Shown one piece after another: positions 13,001 to 25,329 of a stretch of 64,000 nt of DNA. The stretch's first letter is position 1. Each line of letters begins with the position of its first letter. Origin of the DNA: Xestospongia muta (lineage: Eukaryota; Porifera; Demospongiae; Haplosclerida; Petrosiidae); NCBI GenBank assembly GCA_963693285.1, contig OY848928.1, forward strand, positions 3,100,501 to 3,164,500, given 5' to 3'. Below the pieces are notes generated by a model. The model searched no databases and was not told the DNA's origin. It worked only from the letters and a program-made list of their open reading frames with translations. A program made the position numbers and the translations under genes.

Positions 13001-13730
13001 AAATCCAGTCAATCGACTGATGCTCAATATTTTTGGATACAGTTACAATGTAAAAAGATACATTAGAACACTGTTAATATGCGAGGGGACAACAAATGTA
13101 GATTATGTTAGGGCAGTCTATGTAAACAACTGAAGAGATATCTTCATACAAATAGCCAGTAAGTAGATAGACATGAGGCTTAAATTAAGATATAAGAAAT
13201 TAAATGACATGTGGGAAAGCTATCAAAAAAATTTATTGGTGAAACTACTACATTCATATTGCTCATACAGCAAGTTGTATAGGGAATAAGCAGGAAGATA
13301 TACTTTAAACACAATTTACTATAATTAAAGGATAATAAGCTAATACTAATACAAAAGTAGACCCAAGCTTGTACTAAGTAGACCCAAGCTTGTACTAAGT
13401 AGACCCAAACAGGCTTGTACTAAAAGAGACTTGACTGATTCTATTCAGACTTGCTACATTGTACTAAATATACTGGTTTCAAAAGTCTATAATATTACAG
13501 GGAAAAATGCCAGGCTTACTTAGGATACCAATGCACTAAATAAAGGCTAAATGAAGAAGAAACTAAAACTGACTAAAGCTCACTGAATACAAAAGTTAAA
13601 TGGGACAAACTAGCTATACTAACACACATAGAGTACTGTTACTCTGACCGTATTTGTTACTACTGTCTTCCACTTGTTTGTAGCCAGGAACAGCTTTGTC
13701 TCAGTATTTACTGCAGAGAACACTGTCAGA
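13001..13730. other. gene-free stretch with three 21-bp repeats
   Basis: About three copies of AGTAGACCCAAGCTTGTACT lie at 13362-13425, the last one carrying a short insertion. The remainder shows no recognisable gene. Confidence 0.5.
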
Positions 13731-14330
13731 ATCACTCGACAACATGACTCCAGGTCTTTGTTCTCGTCTCACGACTCCAGGTCTTTCTTCTTGTCTTGCT
13801 AACAGCCCTGCAGAAGTAACGTCCTGACGGAGAGATGGCATCACTCGACAACATGACTCCAGGTCTTTCTTCTTGTCTTGTTAACAGCCCTAGAGAAGTA
13901 ACGTCCTGACAGAGAGATGGCATCACTCGACAACATGACTCCATGTCTTTCTCCTCGTGTCACGACTCCAGGTCTTTCTTCTTGTCTCATTAACAGCCCT
14001 GCAGAAGTAACGTCTCGACAGAGAGATGGCATCACTCGACAACATGACTCCAGGTCTTTCTTCTCGTCTCACGACTCCAGGTCTTTCTTCTTCTCTTGCT
14101 AACAGCCCTGCAGAAGTAACGTCCTGACAGAGAGATGGCATCACTCGACAACATGACTGTCAGTCTTTCTCCTCGTCTCACGACTCCAGGTCTTCCTTCT
14201 TGTCCTGTTAACAGCCCTGCAGAAGTAACGTCTCGACAGAGAGATGGCATCACTCGACAACATGGCTCCAGGTCTTTCTTCTTGTCTTGCTAACACCCTT
14301 GCAGAAGTAACGTCCTGACAGAGAGATGGT
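13731..14330. repeat. 109-bp / 82-bp tandem array (six units)
   Basis: ATCACTCGACAACATGAC recurs with starts at 13731, 13840, 13922, 14031 and 14140, and in a variant form at 14249. Spacings are 109, 82, 109, 109 and 109 bp. Each 109-bp unit contains an internal near-duplicate of about 27 bp (CACGACTCCAGGTCTTTCTT...), and the single 82-bp unit and the last unit lack it. Both strands show short ORFs here because the repeat happens to lack stops; I do not regard them as genes. Confidence 0.95.
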
Positions 14331-15663
14331 TAAAATGAAGTAAGGGCGTCTAAGTTTATTATTATCTAGTAAAAAATTGGCGGTACTAGAGCTGCTAGTC
14401 GAACTGAGCATGCTCAGTTGATCATCGTGATCGCGCCATGATAGTAACAACAATATAACTTCCTATATATTATCTAATACACAATGAACATTGTCTTTCT
14501 GAATGTAAGTTTATCAATCACACATATATGAAGCCCTGCCTTTGTATTGCAGCATGTCATCATCTTGCTACAATGGGTGGAGTTACTGCCTAGCATTTGG
14601 ACCAATTGAGGAATTATTCCGGCAGACCATATGGTTTATTAAGTATCCTCCTCAATAAACAATATAAACATTAATTTATGCATAACATTAGTTGAAAGAG
14701 TAAATATATAAAATCGCATCAACACAACAAAATACTGATTAATTTTAACATAAATAAAATCAAATGTTATAAATCAGTACCATTGATGTAGACATTTCTA
14801 ATGTCTATATTTTACAGTTATCTTCATAGAATGTACAGTAGTCAATGACCAAGATCACCACATATTAAGTCTATGAAGTTGACTTTCTTTAACCTATATA
14901 TATCATATAAAAAAGTATAATGAGAGGATGTCCACTTAATAATAATTATTGAGCAGCAATTAAGTCACAGGATCAAGGACAAAAATATCAGACATCACAT
15001 ACCTCCATTATAAGCTGATACTGTGCTTTTATCTGTACAAATAGTTTTGTCATGTAAATGGCGTTAATAAAAAAAATTAAGTTACATTTTAACAGTTATT
15101 CTCACTTACATTTCAAGGGGATATGACAAAAATCTCTAAAGTGTATATCAATCACTTTAGAATTTACAGTACATTAAGTTATGTGTGACATTTTCTTTTA
15201 TTCATTTGGACTAGCTCAATGAGATGTCTGAGTACAACATTACCAAACGTAGCAGGTCCACAATAGTGTTAAGGTAATTGTCTAAAATATCTGTGATCGT
15301 TGGTATAATATTGGTCAACATTTTCATGAGCAATCATCTCAATGAAGAGTATTTAATTTGATTCTGTTAATAAGTAATTACATGCAGTATGTGGTCTTTC
15401 TTTCAAGCCAGCAACTTTATCTAGTTTATGTAAATTACCAAAACTATTGTAATTAGATTCTACCCTAAAATTGAATAAACCTTATATTAATAGCATTACC
15501 AGACATACACAGGTATGCATATAAGACAATTGTTTGCAAAGCACCAAATTATTATTAGTAATTAAATGGCATATGGTCATTTGATTTTGATTTTCCAACA
15601 AACAAATGACATCCATTGTGATTTTGAGACTAGCATGTACAACATTTATCATTTATATTATAG
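14331..15663. other. no clear gene; possible upstream part of the OSCP fragment
   Basis: AT-rich sequence. A short ATG...AAT followed by GTAAGT at 14484-14510 could be a first exon for the ATP synthase fragment that follows, but seven codons without similarity cannot support a call. Nothing else was recognised. Confidence 0.3.
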
Positions 15664-15972
15664 GCTCCTATTCAAGTGTGTGGATTAGAAGGTAGATATG
15701 TTCATGCTTTGTTTTCAGCTGCCTGTAGGAAAGGATCTTTAGAGAAAGTGGAAGAGGAACTAAAAGACACTGAAGTAATTGATAGTTATTAACATAACTC
15801 CTATTGTAACTGCTAATGTATAATTTATAGTGAAGTACATGTAGAGTGTATATGTACATGTACTGGTTTATCCAATTGTTGTTTTAAAATAATAGCTTTC
15901 TTTTTATAGAAATTGATGCAAGATTCACCATCTCTCTCCGATTTTATTAATAGCCCTACAGTCAGAAAATAA
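15664..15972 (+). pseudogene. ATP5PO: ATP synthase OSCP (subunit O) exon pair, truncated
   Basis: Exon A (15664-15774) begins after a TTATAG acceptor and reads PIQVCGLEGRYVHALFSAA and onward, matching the start of the mitochondrial F1Fo ATP synthase OSCP subunit (family pattern PxQVxGxEGRYAxALYSAA). It ends at a GTAATT donor in phase 0. Exon B (15910-15972) follows a TTTTTATAG acceptor in the same phase, reads KLMQDSPSLSDFINSPTV, and stops at TAA. OSCP should run about 130 residues further. Downstream sequence is unrelated (SRCR remnants on the other strand). It is therefore most likely a fragment of a duplicated gene, though a functional first exon elsewhere cannot be excluded. Confidence 0.7.
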
Positions 15973-15989
15973 CAGAAACAAAGAGAGAG

Positions 15990-18055
15990 AACAGCTAGTC
16001 ACTGGAGTCAATGGGCAGGAATTACTATTACCATAACATGTGACCAAGAAAGAACTAGACATGTCTGTACCCCAAATTAATTGACTAGATCTGAAATGAA
16101 ACAAATATTGAAATATTTATTTTGCCACTGATAATTTTATGCTTATTAATAATAATTTTTGAGGTGATCATAATTATAGTAATTGTTAAATCTGTTTGTA
16201 AATAGTTTGAGCATCATGCAGTAGAACTAAATACTTTATCACATATTGTTTCCCTCTGTCCATTACAGTAGACTTTCAACGTGTCCTTGATTAGAATAAC
16301 TGCCTCATTGAAGCTGTATCAAACCAGGGAAAGGATTACTGTTCCAGATCCTAATGGTATCTGTTGCAACAATGATAAGTATTGAAGAAATATATATATA
16401 CACTTACAGCAGCAAACAGTAACATCATAAGAGTTAGTATTATTACATCCTCTATCAATGACAGTAGAGAAAGAGATAGTCAGTATTCCACAGTTGAGGT
16501 CATCCATTGTCATAGAAAGACTATCAGTGCCATATAACTAGACAGATAAATTAAACTAACAATTGTTAAGCCTAGATATATCTAACCTCAGTAATCCAGC
16601 TCTAAAGTAACTCGATGCTCCAGTATATCCCAATCAATGACTCATGACATTAGCTTCAATAGAGCTGTAGTAGGAATCATAATAGATATTATCTCATCCA
16701 TTATTGTAATAGACCCTCACAATACCATAGTAATAAGATGATAAGGTATACCAATTACGATATAGGATGGCACCTTTTCTAGCAATGTCATCTAGATGAA
16801 AATAAAGCAAAATCCTTTAATGCAAGCTAAAGGGACTAACTTCAATATTTTAGTCAATATACATAGATGTATTACTATTGTCTGTAAAAACTAATGGATA
16901 AATTATTCAAGCTAAGTTAGAAAATTCAAGATAAACATCTGTTATGCCTGAAATAAGCTACAATGAAGAAAACTGTAACCTGCAAAATAAATGAAGTCAT
17001 ATATAGTATAGTCATAATTATGTCATAATAACTTACAAATTAATCCTAAAGAAGTAACTTGTTTATTAGAAAGTTTGGAGTTAGAAGTGCTGTAAGCTAA
17101 GGAAGTATTACACATATTTTTATATATTTATTTAGTTTTATCAATTAAAACATAAAAAATAATTATAATATCAGTCTAAAAATATATATTTAGATGATGT
17201 TAAGGAAACAAACACTATGATGTGTATACAATTGATAATAGTATATATTGAAATTGAATAAATGTTATAAATACATCAAGTGTTTGTACAAATTTTCATG
17301 ATACTTGAGTAAACAATAGTATCAAGAGGCCCCAAATATATTTATAACAATATATTAGTTTTTAAAAAAATTTTAAAGAGTCAAAAGATTTCTTTTCATC
17401 TTTAAACATTCTAATAATATAAATAAATAGTTGATTGATAGTATCACTTACTACATTCTATAGTAACATCTTCAGAATGAGAACAGTTAGTCACTGAAGT
17501 CGGTTGACAGGAATTTCTAGTACCATAACATCTGTCAAAAGAAGTACTGCACATGTATTTACTCTAAATTGGTTGACTGGAGACCAGATCTACTATAGTG
17601 ATACAATAACCTGTAATCATTATTATCATATTTAATGTTATTATACATTATTGTATGAATAATTATTGCTTCTTAAACTTACAGACTAAGGTCATTGTAA
17701 TTATATTATTATATCCCAGTTGTTTGAGCATCAGTAAAACTAAATCTGTTATCAGATATTGTTCTCCACTGTCCATTTACAGCAGAGATCAACATGCCCT
17801 TCTTTTGGAAAACTACCTCCCTGAAGACATGTCATACCAGGGAAAGGATTACTGTTCCAGAGCCTAGTGGTGTCTGTGACTGACATTATAACTGTATATT
17901 AAGCATTAAACTCAAAGCAGTACACAGTAGCATAATATTTGTTAATGTTAGTACATCCACTAGCAATGATAATAGAGAATGAACACTGAAATATAGTGAA
18001 CGAGCTACTACTATCAGAGTCAAGATCATTCATTTTCAGCGCCCTAACTAAACAG
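15990..18055 (-). pseudogene. SRCR (scavenger receptor cysteine-rich) repeat gene remnant
   Basis: Read on the minus strand, several exon-sized blocks match SRCR domains. One N-terminal half lies at about 17750-17880 (GGSFPKEGHVDLC). One C-terminal end lies at 17454-17535 (CYGTRNSCQPTSVTNCSHSE, then DVTIEC). A central block at about 16590-16795 has GIVRVYYNNGWDNI and SSIEANV, then LGYTGASSY. A C-terminal block at 16407-16545 reads FSTVIDRGCNNTNSYDVTV and ends at a GTAAGT donor. Further pieces lie at 16250-16370 and 15995-16060. The central block has a TGA where the family has the glutamine of CHQLGY, and the preceding cysteine is serine, so this copy is decayed. SRCR proteins are extracellular or membrane receptors and are numerous in sponges. 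Confidence 0.75.
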
Positions 18056-18294
18056 ATATTGAAAACCTGATACATGTATGTTGAAAGGCACTAAAGTGTC
18101 GAACCTCGCTGCAGTTTCTAAGTTATTTATAAATGCTATGCCAACTTAGGCTCAGCTATGATGTTACTAGGTAGCGCAGAGAGTAGTGATGAAATATGAG
18201 TAATACTAGCTGGTTGTGGTGTCAAAATGATAGGAACATTCGAGAATTTTCTTAATTCTCCAACACTAAATCGATGTATTTCAATGTTTCTTGT

Positions 18295-18674
18295 CTATTC
18301 ATCTTTTGACTTGGCAACAACACCTGGCAGTTTTGATGGATGTCCAATTTTCACAGATGTAAGGTAAGGAATTTTCTTAAAGATTCCTTTTGTGGGTTTT
18401 TGATAAGGCAATGTTGAAGTTGTAACATCAATGGAAGATGGTGAAGTTAAAATGCTTTGCCCCTGAATTTCATAATTGAAATATTCTATTAATGATGTGA
18501 AGAATCCTGAGTCGTCTGGGGTTCCTGCATCTTCATCCTCAAATATAAGCAAAATAGAATCGGGAAATGTGAAAACATTTTACCAATCCATTTAGTTGAA
18601 AGGTAGTCTTCCTTCAACTTCATTTTGCTGCTTTGATTAGTTAAGTAGAAAGCTGACAATCCTGATATATCCAC
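18295..18674 (-). pseudogene. unrecognised protein remnant in two overlapping frames
   Basis: Two minus-strand frames overlap around 18489-18552 and look like one protein interrupted by a frameshift. The upstream part reads LTNQSSKMKLKEDYLSTKWI. The downstream part reads EDEDAGTPDDSGFFTSLIEY and continues to a stop near 18295. No family was recognised. It could be an exon of a lost gene or part of a transposon. Confidence 0.35.
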
Positions 18675-19140
18675 TCTTGAACTATATTTAACGAAGATAT
18701 TACAACATGTCTACGTTGTACCGTATATCAATGAATTTAACAGAGATATTGTAGCCAAAGGATTCATGAATGTCAGAAATTCAATGTGATTTCTACTGAC
18801 ATTCTATAGTCCTTCTAGTGTATTAATGTAATACAATAAATTTAGTTTGTCAATATTATGTACATGTATTAAAGTTACTATTTTTTAAACACAAATGTCA
18901 ATGCTTTTTCCAACTATACTTTCATTAAAAATATCTTTTATCCTTGACTGATTGAATTTAAAATAGAATATGAAATACAGAAATTAAAAAAAATTAACTA
19001 ATAAATTATAAACCACATTTACATAATGTTTGTTTTGTGGCTGTCATGAACTGGATCAGAAAAGATATTTGGGAAAACTTCTAACATTATGAGTAATGGA
19101 TGACCTTCAGTATTGAACATTCATTTATCTAGTGAGATTA

Positions 19141-19323
<183 letters not shown>

Positions 19324-20376
19324 TTAAATGGTGTGTATCCTTTGTTGTAAAGCTTTGTTGTTATAAGGAACCACAAAAAGGTCATTATTTAAAATTTAGA
19401 CTGTTCCTCAAACACTTATGATTAATATTGTACCTGTTTCAGTAAAAGCTGCCATTATCAAACTCATACCATTATAATTTATCATCCTCAAACTCGTACC
19501 TTTACAACTTGCGATCCCCATCTTCAATACTTGGGAATGTGTGTCAATCTCCATAAAAAAAAAATATGACTCTACAGTTTCCAGATGAAGAATATAATTT
19601 TTCTCATTTCATGGACTACTCACTCTCCCAAAATAATCAGATATAAATGAATCACCTCCTAATCTACTTTCTAAAACAAAAGAAAAAAAAACATGTATTA
19701 CTATAACAACTGTATTAATTCACAAGTTATAATTAAGGACAGCACTCTAGCTATAATTTACAGGTACACAATCTCAAAGTCTGCTGGCCTGATTCTTGAT
19801 ATGTCATAATAGGTTTTGTCGATATAGTAAGACTGATATTATACAATTTAGAATGTACCAAATAAATTATATAATAAAATTGTAAAATGTTATATTGTAT
19901 CATATTATTTTATATTATATTATGAACTTACCGAGTGTTGCATTTTATTTTCTCTATGATCATTCCTAATATCACTAACTATCAGGAATCTCTTGTTGCT
20001 AACGTAACTAAGTAATTTAGGTTCCATAACCTGTAATAAACACGATATAGTAATGATATTATTGTCTATACAATCTACCTCTATAGCATTATAGAACATA
20101 TCACAAGATTCTATATCGTTTTTACTTATAATTAACCATGCCTTAAGGAAATACTCATAAAAAATATCCCCAGGAGCTCCTAAAGATATATGCTGTAAGA
20201 AGTGATGAATATAATTCTAAAAGATGTTAACATTTTGTTTTCAACACTTACTGTTTCCCCGTCAACCAGTATCAAGATTGATGAAGTTAGGATAAAGACC
20301 ATCTGGTTTGGGAGTATTTTTGAGTAATTTATATATATGTAATACCTATGACAGTAAATGAAACATTACTACTATG

Positions 20377-20635
20377 TTAAGTACTAATGTTCACTAGTCT
20401 AGAGCTCACTAATGGTAGATATCCTAGGTCACTGGTAAGTACTAATGTTTGTTATCCTAGGCCACTGTGGTAAGTACTGATGTTCACTAGTCTAGAGGTT
20501 ACTAATGGTAGCTATCTTAGGTCACTGTGGTAAGTACTGATGTTCACGAGCCTAGAGCTTACTAATAGTAGCTATCCTAGGTCACTATGGTTAAGTACTG
20601 ATGTTCACTAGTCTAGAACTTAATAATGATAGCCT
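20377..20635. repeat. about 60-bp tandem repeat within the mannosidase pseudogene
   Basis: Four or more units of AAGTACTGATGTTCACTAGT followed by CTAGAGCTTACTAAT and TATCCTAGGTCACTGTGGT. The same repeat lies at the equivalent place of copy B (39860-40045), so it predates the duplication. Confidence 0.85.
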
Positions 20636-20639
20636 GTCA

Positions 20640-20920
20640 GTCCACTAGTCTGTCTGTCTGTCCATTATTCTGTCTGTTGGTCCATTAATCTGTTTGTCAA
20701 TTCGTTGATCCATCTGTCTCTCCATTGATCTGTCCGTCTGTCCATTGGGCTGTCCATCTGTCCATTTGTCTCTCTGTCTGTCCATTGGTCTGCCTGTCTG
20801 TCCACTACTCTGTCCATCTGTCCGTCTGTCCATTAATCTGTTTGTCTGTCCATTGATCTGTCTGTCTGTCTATTAATCTGTCCGTCTGTCCATTGATCTG
20901 TCTGTTTGTCTATTTGTTAT
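20640..20920. repeat. TCTG/TCCA-rich minisatellite
   Basis: Variable 16-20 bp units of the type TCTGTCTGTCCATTGATC. The minus-strand ORF across it (DRQMD-type repeats) is a by-product of the array. It is absent from copy B. Confidence 0.85.
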
Positions 20921-21083
20921 TTGGGAATTAAAATCTAAGATCTACTAAAACCTACAAACATTATCCATTACCTGTTCAATATGCCTAACCCATTTCTTTG
21001 CAACATTAAATTCCTCATGGAGACTGGCAATATAGAATGTATCAAGACTATCAACAAGGGTAGCACCCAGATGAGAATTACAA

Positions 21084-21163
21084 AGAATATTATTTGGATT
21101 TCTTTGCTTGGATATTGGTTTCAAGAATATTATTTGGATTTCATTGCTTGGATATTGGTTTAA
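21084..21163. repeat. 40-bp tandem duplication inside a GH47 exon
   Basis: AGAATATTATTTGGATTTC and the following bases occur twice, 40 bp apart. It duplicates the LKPISKQ coding segment of the mannosidase and shifts the frame, so it is one of the inactivating changes. Confidence 0.85.
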
Positions 21164-21850
21164 GTTCATTCTCTCACATTTTATAGCTCACATAACCATC
21201 CCAAGCATGTTGATCATCTAAAGTTGTAATAGTTATATTAAAGCTATTATAAGATTATAATTAAGATATTATTAAGGTTATATTAAGATTGTATTAAAGT
21301 TATATTAAAATTATATTAAAGTTATCATAAGATTATATTAATAGTCTCTATAATTATACATTATTGTTTTGTGTGGAGATTTAGTTACACACAAAAAATT
21401 AAGTCACACATACGTCATTTTTAAAAGATGCAGCATTAAAACAGAGCCATTTATAAATTAATTTCCTTAATTAATGGGAGCTTTAATTATTAACCAACTA
21501 TAAAATAATACTAAATCTAAAGTCACTTCATATAACACAATATGATATTAAACATCTAGTATAAGTCAATATACATTGGAACACAAGATTACAATGTAAT
21601 ATAGAATTAATAAACTCAGACTGTAGGTATTAAATTAATTATTACACGTATATGTGTACATGTACATGTATGTGTATGTACATGTACATGTATGTGCATG
21701 TCTTTATACTCTAAAATATCACATAATGTATTATTATGTCATACCTTCTTAACTTTAGCTTGTCGCCTCTGTGTTTCTTTAAGATACCTTGTTCAGTGTC
21801 TGATGTAACTCTTCTTAGAGTTCTTGATTTTAAACTCTGATTTTCAATGC

Positions 21851-22447
21851 TCAAAAATGTTTCTGAATCAATTTTGATGTTGATCTAACAGCTATTGATT
21901 GCCATTAAAATGGAAAAGTTAACTCTGTCAATAAGTGAGGCCAAGTCATGCCTATCTTTTAAAAGTTTTTGCAACTTTATTGGAACAAGTTAGCTATTAA
22001 AGTTCAATTTGTGAGTTTGTTTCCATAATATCTAATCCTATTAATATCATATACATCAATGACATTTAATTGGTTGTGGCTCAGAAAGCCACTCTTTTAT
22101 ACAATAGTGTAACACGTATTGTTTCTGTTACTAGTACATACTTAGTAATCTAATCATTGTCTTAAAACATGTGTTATTATGTATCTACTTATATCATTTT
22201 ATTCTATTGGAGCAAAAGCTAATAAATTTGAACCACTAATGTACATATAACAACCAATGAGCCACTACTGCAACTGTCATGATGGTCATGACTGATTATT
22301 CTTTTAAGGTTCTAGCTAGTTTGATTCCCTGTCTTAAAACTTCTCAAAACTAGTGTATGTCTGCAATATTAACATTAATTATAACTGAGATGATTTTCCC
22401 AATTATAATCTTCTTTACATTTTATTAATGATAACTAGTTACTAGTA
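21851..22447. other. spacer; paralogous empty site of the hAT insertion
   Basis: This stretch is similar to 29920-30880. The TATACATC at 22050-22057 occurs once here, whereas at the paralogous place it flanks a 343-bp hAT element. No gene is seen. Confidence 0.7.
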
Positions 22448-24426
22448 TATACCTCTTTTGTTCGACTCTTTATCCTTATCATCATTAGAATCCTTTAATA
22501 CATCATATGATACTGGAGACTCTATTCAAATTTAATTATTAATCATAAAGTAATTATTAATTATAATTATGTATTAAAAAAAACAGTAACACAGACTATG
22601 TTGGTGATAGCTATTCTATTAGTAATACCTTCCTTCCATTTCAAAAGTGACATCAATTCTTTGATTGTTTTTCTTTCATTTGTTTCTTTCTACTTAGAAA
22701 CATTGAATTTTAAATCAGATATACCATATAATAGATTATTGACTACATGGACAAATAACTTCACTTTGTTGGACAACAGATGATATTTATAAAGTCATCC
22801 TTTTACTGATGGTTTGTTGTAGTTCCAATTGATTTCACAACACCTTTGTGTTCTCTTCTACAATAGGTCTAACCTCCTATACATCAATAAACAACACATG
22901 TATTAACTGTTGTCTAATACTACTCAATTCTTACCTTGTCTCTTTGACATTTGTCATAAATAGTGTGGTAGCCTATTGTTAACTTGATCACACCCAACTG
23001 CTTCAATGAATTAGGATTTCCTTTGCTGTCATCAACAAAAGACCAATTAAACGTCTTAAAGCATAGCAAGTTAACAACGACTGAGTTACTTTCCTTTATA
23101 GCTTCATTTATATTTCACTCCACAACAACTTAATAGTCTCACAGATTAGATGATGAGACATGGGATCTATTATAAAGATCTGGTCAGTGCATATGTCAGC
23201 TTTAATCTTTTTGCAGAATTCAACAACAGCTGTCTTGAAATCTGTGATGTGTTGTTTAGCTTCAGTAATGTTGTAATGATTAACAATGGCCTTCAGACGA
23301 CAAACATCAATGATAGTACATTAATGTTAAAGAACATCTATGAGATCGTCAAATGATTCAGCATTAGCCAGTTGAGGTTCTAGGCCTTCAAAACATCTTC
23401 CTAGATACCTTTGAGATCTTTTAAAGAAGAAATGTCAGCTTCAATGAGAGGTGATATAGTCTCAATAAGATCTCCAAAAGCCACTCTCATTTGATCAAAT
23501 TCATACTGATAACAGGATGAAGTTTGACTTGAGGAGAAAATGTTTGGTCTGCACATAAAATTAGAAAATTATTGTTATTAATATTGAAAAAAACTTACAA
23601 TATTCCTTGAGTAAGTCTTTAACAATAGGTATTGTTGTTCAGATTTTAATGAGACATTTGCAAACATTTTTAATTTACCAGGATCTTCAGACACTGTAGT
23701 ACAAAGTGCTCTCAATGGACCATCTCTTAGTACACCTCCCAATCTATTGACTTCATCTAATGTCTCCTTAGAGATCACTCTCTCTGTATATAACATCTGA
23801 ACAATTTCCACAGGAAGAGTAAGTGGTAAGATCCTATCAGAGTGTTCTGTAGCATTTGACAAGCTGGAGTAGACAGCTCTTCTATTATAAAAAAGAGAAT
23901 AATATTAGAATAGATAACAACTTACTCACTGTACTCTTTACATTCATTATGATGTTTTACTACAACCTCCATTGAGTCACTGGAATGTTCATCATGTTTT
24001 ATGTGATCACCATGACCTGTTGAAGCTATGTTAACTTCAATTTGGTCATCATCTGTAAATTAAAGAATGTATTCACTTACTAGCAGCAAACAGATATTCA
24101 CTTACCAGGAGCAGAGCTGGAAGACTTCTTCAATGATTACTCATATTTATGAGTAACAGTGTTTTCTTCAATGACTTCCTTCTTCAAAGCATCTATAACT
24201 TGTCTTCTGGTTGAATGAGAGCTAGTGTCTAACCACAACTCATTTTTAATGTCTTGTAAGTAGAATCATCAGGTTGTCTACAAATATCATCCAACTTCTT
24301 GGAATCAAGTTTAAGCAGGATTCCAAACTGGTACCATTTACTACCAATGTGAATATGTTCACATAATTTATCAAGAGCTGATTTCATTTCAAATATCTCC
24401 TTAAATAAAAGATTTCCTTCAGCCAT
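22448..24426 (-). pseudogene. Death-CARD gene copy 1, decayed and missing exons
   Basis: The start (MAEGNLLF, ATG at 24424-24426) and the Death domain HIGSKWYQFGILLKLDSKKL match the two better copies. A 4-base deletion after KTLKM and a TAA in place of a CAA codon near 24150 break exon 1. The CARD-like exon (23590-23880) survives, but one A is missing just before the conserved HSDRILPLTLPVEIVQ segment. The helical-domain exon (about 22950-23520) is full of stops. Coiled-coil exon 6 is recognisable at about 22600-22650. Exons 7-10 are gone, so no PDZ remains. The acidic exon 11 equivalent (PVSYDVLKDSNDDKDKESNK) is at 22448-22523. No LRR exon follows; the mannosidase pseudogene does. Confidence 0.85.
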
Positions 24427-25329
24427 TGTGTACTAGACATGTTAATAAGATTCATTGGTCTTATGGTTAGTGATCTCAATTTTACATACAGTATTAGTGA
24501 TCATAACAAAAAACATAAAATTTAATGTATGAATAACAAATAAAATGATGAATAAGATAAATATAATGAACAAGAACTAGCTCAGTCTGTTGTTGATGTT
24601 TACATGAGAATATTTTTTATTATTAAAAATAAATATTACACAACATTCCATCTATGACTAACCTTCATCAGGTATAATAATATTGTGTCTATTTGTCAGA
24701 TGTTATGACTTTTTATGAGATGTACCTTTAATACCTTGGTACAAGTTAATGACTTTTTTAGTTAGATGGTATGGTACTTTCTTAGTAAAGATGTTGGTGT
24801 GGTTCATGCGTGGGTAGAAGGTGTGGCTTTCACGTAAAAGAAATGTTATAGACTGTCATTTCTGAGGTTCATGCCATGAGGAAAGCAAGCATCTAAGGTT
24901 GTAATGCACTTGCCTTCTTTGATCTTATGAAGGATGGCGTTGTTGACTCTGTGACCATTACTCTCATGTTGTCTAAGGAGAATCCTAGTAGTTGAAGCAT
25001 TCTGCTACTGGTTTCTCTGTGTTTTGTTGGTGATATATGATCTGTGAATAAGATAAAAATAGACAAATGAGTTTGATAGAAGTAAAAAAGATATAAAATA
25101 AATTTTACATAATAAATAAAGAAAAAAATGAACTAGTCAATTTCTTTACATATTCCAAACTATGTGAAGGTTCCTTTATATAAGACTCAACAAATTCCCA
25201 TTAATGACATGCTCTTAATGGAAAATGCCTACCAAAATCAACTGTAGCTTCAGATTGGATGTTTCTTCCTTTTATAGGCTCTGAAAGGATATGACTATTA
25301 TGTCCTTATTAGGTACTGTATATCTGAAT
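24427..25329. repeat. duplicated flank (same as 38240-38650), no gene recognised
   Basis: 24408-24850 is a near copy of 38220-38650, including an AT-rich block with TTTTTTATTATTAAAAATAA. On the minus strand around 24830-24960 a short frame reads RVNNAILHKIKEGKCITTLD and FPHGMN, which looks like a transposon protein tail that I cannot assign. Nothing else is seen up to the CDC40 remnant. Confidence 0.55.

Noticed and set aside
13732..14253. A series of minus- and plus-strand ORFs with RKTWSHVVE-type repeats
   Set aside because: They are translations of the 109-bp array, with no start context, splice sites or family similarity.
20645..20833. Minus-strand ORF with DRQMD repeats
   Set aside because: Product of the TCTG-rich minisatellite inside the mannosidase pseudogene; absent in copy B.
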